Shown here: in pieces, positions 52,120 through 59,835 of the stretch
Layout of the letters: each line of letters begins with the position of its first letter
Numbering within the stretch: position 1 is the first letter of the stretch
Source of the DNA: Corallococcus sp. NCRR
GTDB taxonomy: Bacteria > Myxococcota > Myxococcia > Myxococcales > Myxococcaceae
Reading direction: 5' to 3'
DNA length: 64,000 bases
Assembly: GCF_026965535.1 (NCBI RefSeq)
Contig: NZ_CP114039.1
Span: 868,001-932,000 of the forward strand
The notes under the pieces: model-generated
Databases searched by the model: none
What the model was told of the DNA's origin: nothing
Seen by the model: the letters and a program-made list of their open reading frames with translations, nothing else
Translations under genes and position numbers: made by a program

Positions 52120-52938
52120 TCACAGAAAGGCTCCCGCCGCGCAGGCCAATCCCGCCGCGACGTAGAGGACCACGTAGGTGGGGACGCGCCGGTTGACGAG
52201 CACGTACGCCAATACGCCCACCGCCAGGCACCCCACCGCCAGGAACGGCGCCCAGGTCCCGCCCGCCGTCGCTCCGAAGCTCACCGCCAGCCACGCGGCC
52301 AGGCCGCCGGCGCTCGCCGCCGCCACGCCCCGGAGCCGGGCGCCCTTGGCGGGCAGGTTCACCCGCGCCACGGCCTCCACCAGGCGGTCTCCCAGGCTCA
52401 GGCCCAGCCAGTACAGCCGGATGCGCAAGAGCAGGTGCACCAGGTTGTACAGCACCAGGAAGAGCGCCACCGCCCAGACGCCCAACAGCGGCACCATGGC
52501 CGCGCACAGCCCGCCCACCGCGGGCTTGAGCGACAGCCAGAAGAACCCGTCCCCCAGCGCCGCGAGCGGCCCCATCAGCGCCGCCTTGAAGCCCACCACG
52601 CGGTCCGGCGTCTCCTCCCCCCGGGCAATCTTCTGCTCGTGGTTCACCACGCCGCCCACGATGGCCGCCGCCACGTACGGGTGCGTGTTGAAGAAGACCA
52701 GGTGCCTTCTCACCGCCGCCTCGCGCAGCGGGCCCGGCGGGTAGAGCTTCGCCAGCGCCGGGTACACCGCGTACGCGAGCCCCAGGTTCTGCATGCCCTT
52801 GGGGTTCCACGACGCCTGGAGGAAGAGCGAGCGCAGGAACACGCGCAAGAGCGTGCCCCGGGACAGCCGCGCGGGCGGCGTGAAGGCCGGCGCGGCGGCG
52901 GGCACGGCGGGCGCGGGCGTTGGAGTCGGCGTCGTCAT
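52120..52938 (-). CDS. PTS mannose-family EIID membrane component
   Basis: A 272-residue protein from ATG 52938, overlapping the EIIC stop (ATGA). After a Pro/Ala-rich tail, the EIID domain shows FLQASWNPKGMQNLGLAY, PYVAAAIVGGVVNHEQK and LMGPLAALGDGFFWLSLKPA, conserved from ManZ-type proteins. With EIIC it forms the membrane channel of a mannose-family PTS. Confidence 0.93.
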   Translation of the reverse strand: MTTPTPTPAPAVPAAAPAFTPPARLSRGTLLRVFLRSLFLQASWNPKGMQNLGLAYAVYPALAKLYPPGPLREAAVRRHLVFFNTHPYVAAAIVGGVVNHEQKIARGEETPDRVVGFKAALMGPLAALGDGFFWLSLKPAVGGLCAAMVPLLGVWAVALFLVLYNLVHLLLRIRLYWLGLSLGDRLVEAVARVNLPAKGARLRGVAAASAGGLAAWLAVSFGATAGGTWAPFLAVGCLAVGVLAYVLVNRRVPTYVVLYVAAGLACAAGAFL

Positions 52939-53654
52939 GGCCGGTGCTCCTGCAACTGCACCAGCACCACCGCCGCGGTGACGGCCGCCGCGGCCAGGCC
53001 CGCGTACAGGGGCGCGCGCTTCGCGTGGCTGGACTGCGCGGCGATGGCCGCCGCCACGGACGCCATGGCCGGGTACGCCCACGCCAGGCCCCGCACCATC
53101 CCGTGCGGCAGCGCCACCATCAGCGGCTCCAGGAAGTAGCCGGCCAGCGCGCACGCGCCGGTGATGGCGCCGTAGGCCACGAAGTGCGGCCACATGCCCC
53201 ACAGGTTCTGCCGCATGGCGCGGTGGAGGTTGCCCGCCTCCGCGGATGCCAGCGCCACGCGCGCGAGCCGGGCGGAGTAGCCCTCCAGCAGCCGGTCCAG
53301 CCTGCGCCCCACCCGCCCCAGCCCGATGAAGAGCAGCACGGCCAGCGACCAGATGGCCGGCGTGGAGCCCGCGCCGGTGGCGGCGGTGAGGGTGGCCGCG
53401 GCGGCGGCGGTGCCGGTGGCCGCGAGCGTGTCGTTCTCCGGCAGGGAGGCGCCCAGGTTGGCGGTGCCCAGGTAGAACAGCTCCAGCAGCATGCCGACGG
53501 ACAGGCCGCCGCCCACGTCGCCCAACAGGGCGCCCATGAACGTGGCGGCCACCAGGGGCCGGGACAGCATGGCCTGGAGGAACGCCTTGCGCTCCACGGC
53601 CACCAGGCCCCCCCAGAGACACGCGAGCGCCACCTGGGTCCAGCCGACGTTCAC
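52935..53654 (-). CDS. PTS mannose-family EIIC membrane component
   Basis: A 239-residue polytopic protein from GTG 53654. The pattern CLWGGLVAVERKAFLQAMLS and GMLLELFYLGTANLGASLPE matches ManY-type EIIC, which forms the sugar path together with EIID. It starts four bases after the EIIB stop and overlaps EIID. Sugar specificity cannot be inferred, and no catabolic enzyme is linked. Confidence 0.92.
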   Translation of the reverse strand: MNVGWTQVALACLWGGLVAVERKAFLQAMLSRPLVAATFMGALLGDVGGGLSVGMLLELFYLGTANLGASLPENDTLAATGTAAAAATLTAATGAGSTPAIWSLAVLLFIGLGRVGRRLDRLLEGYSARLARVALASAEAGNLHRAMRQNLWGMWPHFVAYGAITGACALAGYFLEPLMVALPHGMVRGLAWAYPAMASVAAAIAAQSSHAKRAPLYAGLAAAAVTAAVVLVQLQEHRP

Positions 53655-53658
53655 CGGC

Positions 53659-54144
53659 TCACCCGGCCTTCGACCAGCGCTCGGTCAAGTCCGGCAGGTC
53701 CACGGACTTCTCCGCGGGCACGGCGCGCGCCTCCACGCGCACGCCCTGCGCGGACAGCTGCTGGAGGGCCTGAAGCTCCCCTTCCGCCAGGAAGACGGAC
53801 GGCGACACCTGCCGCCTCCCGGTGCCGAAGTGCACGTTGCCCAGGTTGAGCTGGTCCATGGCCAGCCCGTGCTGGAAGGCGAAGGGCACGGAGGAGACAT
53901 CCCTCAGGAGCACCAGCGTGCGCACGCCGTCCTTGGACAGGGCCGCGAAGTCCACCTGGGCGAGGGGGAGGATCTGCACCTCGATGGCGCTCTGCACCGC
54001 GAGCGCCATGGCGGCACGGATGAGGGGACTGGAGGCCGCCTCATCGTCCGCCACCACCACTCGGGACACCTTGAGGTGGGGGAGCCAGGCTTCGACCACC
54101 TGACCATGGATGAGGCGGTTGTCGACGCGGACCAGGGTGATCAC
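53659..54144 (-). CDS. PTS mannose-family EIIB component
   Basis: A 161-residue cytoplasmic protein from GTG 54144. His13 in VRVDNRLIHGQVVEAW is the phosphorylation site, and the later NLGNVHFGTGRR block matches mannose/sorbose-class EIIB. It receives phosphate from EIIA and passes it to sugar bound by EIIC/EIID. It starts 33 bases after EIIA. Confidence 0.94.
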   Translation of the reverse strand: MITLVRVDNRLIHGQVVEAWLPHLKVSRVVVADDEAASSPLIRAAMALAVQSAIEVQILPLAQVDFAALSKDGVRTLVLLRDVSSVPFAFQHGLAMDQLNLGNVHFGTGRRQVSPSVFLAEGELQALQQLSAQGVRVEARAVPAEKSVDLPDLTERWSKAG

Positions 54145-54177
54145 GACAGTCTCGAATCGCCGACCCGTGCGGGTCCG

Positions 54178-54600
54178 TCAAGTTCGCGGCTGCTGCTGGG
54201 CCTCGCGAAGCAGGGCGGATGCACAGGTGATGTTGCGCTGGCCGTACGACGCCAGCTGGTTGGCCATGTCCGACAGGGCCATCTGCTCCGAACGGAGCGA
54301 ATTGGCCTTCAGCAGCATGGGCAGATTGACGCCGGCCAGGACTTCCAGATTCATCCGCTGACACATCATCAGCGATTCCTTACAGGGGGTCCCTCCGAAG
54401 AGGTCGGCCATGATGATGACGCCGTCCCCTTCATCCACGGCCTTCACCGCCTGCTTCATCTTGGCGCGGAGGTCCTCGACGGGAGCCCCCGGCTCGATGT
54501 TGCAGGTCGCCACCGCGGGCAGCTTGCCCACGATCTGTTCAGCGGTAGAGACAAGCTCATCCGCGAGACGCCCGTGCGATGCGATGACGAGGCCGACCAT
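54178..54600 (-). CDS. PTS mannose-family EIIA component
   Basis: A 140-residue protein from ATG 54600, with AGGGG six bases ahead. His9 in VIASHGRLADELV is the phospho-acceptor, and IIMADLFGGTPCKESLMMC is the family hallmark. It is the first gene of the PTS operon and follows a 419-base gap. In several proteobacteria such EIIA proteins act mainly as regulators. Confidence 0.95.
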   Translation of the reverse strand: MVGLVIASHGRLADELVSTAEQIVGKLPAVATCNIEPGAPVEDLRAKMKQAVKAVDEGDGVIIMADLFGGTPCKESLMMCQRMNLEVLAGVNLPMLLKANSLRSEQMALSDMANQLASYGQRNITCASALLREAQQQPRT

Positions 54601-55019
54601 TGATCACCCCTGAGCCACTTCCCGGGAGAATTTGCGTCCTACGCTCATCAACGACCGGACGCAACTCCGGTGAAGTCTTCCGCCTGCACCTGGGAACCGC
54701 TGCCCCAACAACTTCGCTTCGAAGGTAAGGCGACTGCGCCCACCATGCCTGGAATTTCAGGTCCGGGGAAGGGACACGGTGTCGTCTGCCGGACGGGGAG
54801 CCGGGCGCGGTCTCCCCACGCTCTAGGAGATGCGCGGTGCGGCCCCACGGTGCGTGCCCCGCGGGGCGAGTCCGGCGCCCCCGCTCGGTGGGTAGGGAGC
54901 CGACCGTCCCGTCGCATGGGAGCGGCTGTATCACCGGGGAATCCCAGGAGGGCCCGCGAGGTCCAACGGTACTCGGGGTCCGCCGGATTCTGGGGACCTG
55001 TCGCATCGGGTGCGGTGTC
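54601..55019. other. 419-base gap upstream of the PTS operon
   Basis: No convincing gene is seen, although short open frames exist on both strands. The segment is GC-rich with several dyads, such as GGTCC near 54960 against GGGACC near 54997, and runs like GGTGCGGCCCCACGGTGCG. Read on the minus strand it would be a leader of the EIIA gene. It lacks the conserved boxes of RNase P, tmRNA, SRP RNA and the riboswitches I know. It could hold the PTS promoter and a structured leader or small RNA. Confidence 0.4.
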
Positions 55020-55940
55020 TCAGTGGACGACCAGGCGAGCCCTCTGCTCGGCGGGACGGATGCGGGCGGTGGCGCCCGCGCCGAAGGTGAGGAAGTCCTC
55101 CTCCATGCCGTCGCTGAAGATGACGCCGCCTTGAGGCATGCGGGACTCGAGCACCAGCTCCGCCTGGGCGGTGACGAAGCCGCCGACGATGTCCGCGCCG
55201 GAGTGACGGCTGACGAAGGGCTCGCGCACGACGAAGGCGAGCCGCGCGTCCTCCCAGCCGAGCGTCCAGGGCTTCCCCGGCGTGCCGCCCGTGCAGCGGG
55301 TGAGCCCCTGCGCGAGCGCGAACACGGATGACAGCCACCCGCTGGAGCCCGCGCCCGTGGACACGAGCACGCCGCTGGAGGACTGCGACTCCTCCTTGCC
55401 GCCGTAGCGGACCTGGTAGCGGGCGGACACGTGCGTGCGCGCGCCGATGAACAGGTCGTTGAAGGCGAGCAGCCGCTGGCCGTCCTGGAGCCGCGCCTCC
55501 GCCAGTTGCACCTGGCGCATCCTCGCGCGGCCCTCCAGGGTCCTGAGCACGGCGCCCCGGGCGTCGCGCGGGAGGAAGGGCAGGAGCACGCCGTCGAAGC
55601 GCTCCGGATCCGGGTTCACGCCCACGAGCGGCTGGCTGCCCACGTACTTGGCCACGTTGGCGACGAGCCCGTCCTGCCCCACCGCCACCACCACCTCCTT
55701 GCCGGTGAAGAGGAAGGTGGGTACGAGCGAGCGGTCCACCTGCTGCACCGGCAGCCCCACGTCCAGCTGCGAGCGCAGGCCGTCCACCGCGCGGCGGTAG
55801 GTGTCGTCCTCGGCCTCGAAGCCGTGGAAGTCCTGGCCGTTGTGCTCCACGTAGAACTTCGCCTGCTTCTTCGTGTTGAAGCGGACCACCAGGTCCGCCA
55901 GCCGCGTCTTGCGTGTGACGAGGACGACCTTCTCGAACAT
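55020..55940 (-). CDS. NAD kinase-fold protein (divergent)
   Basis: A 306-residue protein whose layout matches NAD kinases, with key motifs altered. The GGDG loop reads VAVGQDG (88-91), the NE motif is AFNDLFIGARTHVSARY, and the STGSTAY loop is VSTGAGSSGW. The C-terminal beta-rich half with FSDGMEEDFL is similar to diacylglycerol/NAD kinases. These substitutions leave activity in doubt; it might bind a different nucleotide or sugar substrate. It is downstream of the SPFH gene on the same strand (25-base gap). Confidence 0.75.
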   Translation of the reverse strand: MFEKVVLVTRKTRLADLVVRFNTKKQAKFYVEHNGQDFHGFEAEDDTYRRAVDGLRSQLDVGLPVQQVDRSLVPTFLFTGKEVVVAVGQDGLVANVAKYVGSQPLVGVNPDPERFDGVLLPFLPRDARGAVLRTLEGRARMRQVQLAEARLQDGQRLLAFNDLFIGARTHVSARYQVRYGGKEESQSSSGVLVSTGAGSSGWLSSVFALAQGLTRCTGGTPGKPWTLGWEDARLAFVVREPFVSRHSGADIVGGFVTAQAELVLESRMPQGGVIFSDGMEEDFLTFGAGATARIRPAEQRARLVVH

Positions 55941-55965
55941 GGCGTGACTCCTTCCGGGGCCTTCT

Positions 55966-56991
55966 TCAGCGGTCGAAGTGCTGGACGTCCGCGCGGCCGG
56001 GCTTGTTCGGCTTGGGGCCCGAGCGGGGTCCCGCGTTCACGTCCGGGGGCAGCAGTGAGCGCAGCAGGTCCGGCGACACGTTGAGCTCGCCGATGCGCTG
56101 GGCGTTCTCGCCCATCTCGCGGAAGGCCAGGGCGATGTGGAGCGCGGGGTCGCCGCCGTTGGCGGACGTGGCCAGCAGCGTCTTCCAATCCACGTTCTTC
56201 ACCGGCTCCAGCGTCTTCTCCAGGGTGTACGCGCGCGCGTCCGCGGACTGGCGCTCGTTCTGGGCCCAGCGCTCCATGAGGGCGGCGCGCTGCTCCTCCA
56301 CCGCGATGTCCGCGGCCATCTTCGCCTCGCGAATCTGGCGCTGGCGCTCCTCCACCACCAGCTCCGTGGCCAGCTCGCTCTCCTTGATGCGGCGCTCCTG
56401 CTCCACGGCCGCGTTGCGGCGGGCGTAGATGGCCTCGTCCGCTTCCCGCTGGAGCCCTTCGCGCGCGGCGGCCTCCAGGGCGCGCGCCATCTCCGGCGTG
56501 GGCTGGATGGAGAGCACGGAGAAGGCCATCACGTGCACGCCCAGCGACTTCACGGATTCGGCCTCCGCCAGCGCCGCCAGCACCCGGGCCTCCAGGAGGT
56601 CGGACTGCACCAGCACCTCGCGCAGGCTCAGGGACTGCACCACCGCGCGGGCGCGCACCTGCGCGGCCTGCACCAGCCGGTCCGCCAGCTTCTCCGGGTC
56701 GTCCGAGCGGTGACGCCCGCCCGGGGTGATGGAGTAGTCCAACAGCCCCGCGAGCCTCCGAGGGTCCTCCACCCGGTACGTCAGCTGCCCTTGAATCGTC
56801 ACCGGCTGGAAGTCCCGGGTGACCTCATTGAAGGCGAACGGGACGTCCGAGCTGGACAGGGGCACCGCCACCAGCGTCGTCGCGGGTTTCCAATAGAGGA
56901 ACGACAGGCCCGCGCCCTCACGGACCACCTCGCCGTCCCGGTACTGCATCACGTACGTGGTCGGCGTTGACTTCATGTACCCGATGAACAT
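55966..56991 (-). CDS. SPFH/band-7 domain protein
   Basis: A 341-residue protein from ATG 56991; GAGGGGG precedes it. The N-terminal half has the SPFH pattern (FAFNEVTRDFQPVTIQGQLT and YRVEDPRRLAGLLDYS). A long alpha-helical region follows (EAAAREGLQREADEAIYARR), as in flotillin and prohibitin-like proteins. There is no transmembrane helix at the N-terminus, so it would attach to the membrane peripherally or act in the cytosol. It shares an operon with the NAD-kinase-fold gene. Confidence 0.85.
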   Translation of the reverse strand: MFIGYMKSTPTTYVMQYRDGEVVREGAGLSFLYWKPATTLVAVPLSSSDVPFAFNEVTRDFQPVTIQGQLTYRVEDPRRLAGLLDYSITPGGRHRSDDPEKLADRLVQAAQVRARAVVQSLSLREVLVQSDLLEARVLAALAEAESVKSLGVHVMAFSVLSIQPTPEMARALEAAAREGLQREADEAIYARRNAAVEQERRIKESELATELVVEERQRQIREAKMAADIAVEEQRAALMERWAQNERQSADARAYTLEKTLEPVKNVDWKTLLATSANGGDPALHIALAFREMGENAQRIGELNVSPDLLRSLLPPDVNAGPRSGPKPNKPGRADVQHFDR

Positions 56992-57032
56992 CCGCGCATC
57001 CCCCTCACCTGCTGCATCTGGTTTGTGTAACC

Positions 57033-57069
57033 TGGACACCATCTTAGTGTCATCTATACACGTTCGCAA
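57033..57069. promoter_or_regulatory. overlapping divergent promoters
   Basis: Rightward: TGGACA (57033-57038), 16 bases, TATACA (57055-57060). Leftward: TTGCGA (57069-57064), 17 bases, TAAGAT (57046-57041). The two promoters face away from each other and share the same 37 bases, and the centre carries GACAC...GTGTC, a short dyad suited to a regulator. They would drive the GspE-N protein to the right and the SPFH operon to the left. Such good sigma-70 boxes are rare in this GC-rich window. Confidence 0.6.
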
Positions 57070-57146
57070 CAGGGAGTGCGGGAAAGGGGTGTAGGTGGCG
57101 TGGATGCCGGTGGACGGGGTGGGCCCGGGCGTCCTTGAATCGGGGC

Positions 57147-58538
57147 ATGACGCGCAAGCTCGGGGAGCAGTTGATCCTGGATGGAGTGCTGACGCCGGAG
57201 GTGCTGTCCCGGGCGCTCGCGCGGCAGAAGGAGACGGGGCTGAAGCTGGGCGAGTGCCTGGTGCGGCTGGGCGTGGACGAGACGCCGGTGTTGCGGCTGC
57301 TCGCGCAGGAGCTGAAGACGCGCTTCGTGTCCACGGAGAAGCTGGCGCAGGCGAAGGTGGACGCGGCGCTCCTGGAGAAGGTGCCGGTGCGGCTGGCGGA
57401 GGGCTTCGACTTCATGCCGCTGCGGCTGGTGCAGGACGCGCTGTATGTGGCCATCTCCGAGCCGCAGCGGCAGCGGGCGTTGGAGGAGATCGCGAAGACG
57501 GTGGGCGTGGCGCAGGTGCTGCCGTTCGTGGCGGTGCGCAGGTCCATCCGCGCGGCCATCCGCAAGCACTACTACGCGGACGCGCACGCCTTCGAGCACC
57601 CGCCGGAGGACCTGGCGTGTCCGCACTGTGGCGCGTCGTGCAAGCCGGGGGACTTCCAGTGCGCGCGCTGCGAGCTGCTGCTCGTGAGGAGCGTGGAGGA
57701 CCTGCCGCCCCGGGACAACGTGTCGCTGGTGCGCGCGCTGCTCACGAGCCCGGAGCAGACGGGAGCGCGCGGCGTGCCCCGTCCGCCGCAGCAGGAGGCG
57801 ACGCGGGTGGTGACGTTCCAGGCGCAGGCGAAGGGGCCGCCGGTGCGGCCGGTCATCGTGGCGGGGCTGGACCTGGTGAACCGGCCGCTGAGCCCATTCG
57901 AGGCGTACGTGCTGTCGTTCGTGGACGGGCGCACGGCGCTGTCGGACATGGCGCTCATCACGAAGGTGACGGAGCTGGAGCTGCGCGCGGTGTTCGAGTC
58001 GCTGTCGGAGCGCGGCGTGACGAAGCTGGTGGGCACGCTGGCGTCGGCGGAGGTGGCGTTCACGGGGGATGGCGTGCCCGCGTTCGGGCGGAGTGAGCCG
58101 AAGACCGTGCCTTCGGCCGCGAAGGCGGTGGCCCGTGCTCCGGGAGCCAAGACACAGGCGCCGATGCCTTCGGTGTCGCTGGCCTCGGCGCTGACGTCGA
58201 AGCCGCCTCCGGTGGCGCCGGCTCCGGTGGCCCGGAAGGAGGACGCGCAGGAGGAGGTGCTCCAGCGAGTGGTGCGGCTGGAGCAGGCGGGGAAGCTGGC
58301 GGAGGCGCTGGACCTGCTGGAGCGCAGCATCGGGCTGTTGCCGAAGCCCGCGCCGCTCTACAACCGCATGGGGATGATCCTCCTGAACCACCAGCGCGAC
58401 TACGAACGCGCCAGTGCGTTCTTCCAGAAGGCCTCGGACCTGGAGCCGGAGAACAGCGTCTACACAATGAACCTGTACTCCGTGCTGGCGCTCAACGCCG
58501 AAGCCACGAACGCGGGACAGAAGAAGCCCCGGCGTTGA
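57147..58538 (+). CDS. GspE N-terminal-domain / zinc-ribbon / TPR protein
   Basis: A 463-residue protein from ATG 57147 (TTG 57135 is less likely). Residues 1-140 form a type II secretion ATPase N-terminal (MshEN-like) domain: LGEQLILDGVLTPEVLSRAL and GECLVRLG. A zinc ribbon follows with Cys 158, 161, 172 and 175 (CPHCG and CARCE). After a Pro/Ala-rich linker comes a TPR-like C-terminus (RMGMILLNHQRDYERASAFF). There is no ATPase core. MshEN domains bind c-di-GMP in some proteins, so a signalling role is possible. Confidence 0.8.
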   Translation: MTRKLGEQLILDGVLTPEVLSRALARQKETGLKLGECLVRLGVDETPVLRLLAQELKTRFVSTEKLAQAKVDAALLEKVPVRLAEGFDFMPLRLVQDALYVAISEPQRQRALEEIAKTVGVAQVLPFVAVRRSIRAAIRKHYYADAHAFEHPPEDLACPHCGASCKPGDFQCARCELLLVRSVEDLPPRDNVSLVRALLTSPEQTGARGVPRPPQQEATRVVTFQAQAKGPPVRPVIVAGLDLVNRPLSPFEAYVLSFVDGRTALSDMALITKVTELELRAVFESLSERGVTKLVGTLASAEVAFTGDGVPAFGRSEPKTVPSAAKAVARAPGAKTQAPMPSVSLASALTSKPPPVAPAPVARKEDAQEEVLQRVVRLEQAGKLAEALDLLERSIGLLPKPAPLYNRMGMILLNHQRDYERASAFFQKASDLEPENSVYTMNLYSVLALNAEATNAGQKKPRR

Positions 58539-58548
58539 AGAGGTCCAC

Positions 58549-59373
58549 ATGCCCTCCCCTTCCGAGTCGTACCTGCTGGACTTCCACGCGCGCCTCGCGG
58601 GCGTGACTTCGAAGTGGTTCGGACAGGCGCCCGTGCGGTGGGATGGAGAGACAGCGCCTTCGACCTATGCGCTGCTGGAGGCGGTCGTGCCTCTCGATGC
58701 GCGGCCACTGGCGGTGCTCGACCTGGCTTGTGGGGATGGGTATCTGCTGGAGTTGCTCGCTCGGAGGAAGCAGCCCGGGCTGTATTTGCTGGGGCTCGAT
58801 ATGAGTGAGCACGAGCTTGTTGCGGCGCGAACTCGACTGAATGGCGCTGCGACACTGTTCCAGGGACGGGCGCAGTCGCTTCCGTTCGGAGATGCCAGCG
58901 TCGATGTCGTGTTGAGCCACCTGGCGCTCATGCTGATGGACGATGTGGAGACCGTGCTCGCGGAGCTGCGGCGCGTGCTGAAGCCGGGTGGACGGGTGTC
59001 CATCGTCGTGGGTGGAGACCTGGTGTCGGGCAATGCGTTGGAGGTGTTCGCCGGATTCATGAAGAACGCGGCGGCGGTTCCTCCCACGCGGCTTGGCGAC
59101 GCTCGGGTCCGCTCCGCGGACGGACTGCGGACACTCTTCGCAAAGGGCTTCGTGGACGTCACGGTGCGGTCCCTCTCCGTGCAGGGCGATGGCTCGCCGA
59201 GCGAGGTCTGGGAGTCGCTGCTCACGACGTATGACGCGGACCGCCTGTCCCCGGCGGCCCAGGCGTCGCTCAAGGCCTCGTTTACTCAGGCCGTGGAGCC
59301 GCTGCGGCGCTCGGATGGCAGCGTTCCGCTGCGGTGGGGCATGCGGCAGCTGACCGCGATCCGGACGCCCTGA
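58549..59373 (+). CDS. class I SAM-dependent methyltransferase
   Basis: A 274-residue cytoplasmic enzyme. Motif I is VLDLACGDGYLLELL, motif II LLGLDMSEHELVAARTRL, and DVVLSHLALMLMDDV gives the post-I block of UbiE/COQ5-like methyltransferases acting on small molecules. Substrate unknown. It starts ten bases after the preceding gene, possibly as an operon. Parts of it use somewhat less GC-rich codons than the surroundings. Confidence 0.9.
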   Translation: MPSPSESYLLDFHARLAGVTSKWFGQAPVRWDGETAPSTYALLEAVVPLDARPLAVLDLACGDGYLLELLARRKQPGLYLLGLDMSEHELVAARTRLNGAATLFQGRAQSLPFGDASVDVVLSHLALMLMDDVETVLAELRRVLKPGGRVSIVVGGDLVSGNALEVFAGFMKNAAAVPPTRLGDARVRSADGLRTLFAKGFVDVTVRSLSVQGDGSPSEVWESLLTTYDADRLSPAAQASLKASFTQAVEPLRRSDGSVPLRWGMRQLTAIRTP

Positions 59374-59396
59374 GCATCAGATGGAGGTCCGGGTGC

Positions 59397-59816
59397 TCAG
59401 GGGCCGCTCGGCAACGACCGCCGACAGACGAACCCCTCCTGAGTGGGAGTAAAGGCCGTTGCTCCGAGTTCCTCGAAGACGTGCCGCAAGATTGAAGTCA
59501 GCTTGCCCCCGAAGACCTCGATTTCGGACCACGGGGGATCATGTGCGAACTCACCATGGTGCACGTTCACGTCATCGGCGATCCTGGCGCACATCTCCTC
59601 AAGAGATTCTCCCTCGAACGTGGCGAATGACGTGACGCCCACCGCAAGAGGATCGGCTGCCGCTTCCACCAGGCCGCTCTTCCAGATGCCTTGGATGACG
59701 GGAGTGTTCTCGCGCGACTCAACGACCCATACGTGGAAGACGCGAGCCAGCTCAGCCACCCGGTCTCCGAAGCCCGGATCCACCACGATCCCCACTTTGT
59801 GCGGCGGCATTGGCAT
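59397..59816 (-). CDS. uncharacterised 139-aa protein
   Basis: The frame from ATG 59816 encodes a soluble acidic protein (HKVGIVVDPGFGDRVAEL at the start, GVTSFATFEGESLEEMC in the middle). There is no signal or membrane helix, and I recognise no domain. It uses noticeably more A/T-rich codons than its neighbours. It may be an immunity-like or recently acquired gene, but nothing beyond composition supports that. It is convergent with the methyltransferase. Confidence 0.6.
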   Translation of the reverse strand: MPMPPHKVGIVVDPGFGDRVAELARVFHVWVVESRENTPVIQGIWKSGLVEAAADPLAVGVTSFATFEGESLEEMCARIADDVNVHHGEFAHDPPWSEIEVFGGKLTSILRHVFEELGATAFTPTQEGFVCRRSLPSGP

Positions 59817-59835
59817 GGCGCGGTCCCAACCCGGC

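Noticed and set aside
54786-55019. RNase P RNA, tmRNA or SRP RNA in the large gap
   Set aside because: The diagnostic conserved boxes of each are absent on both strands.
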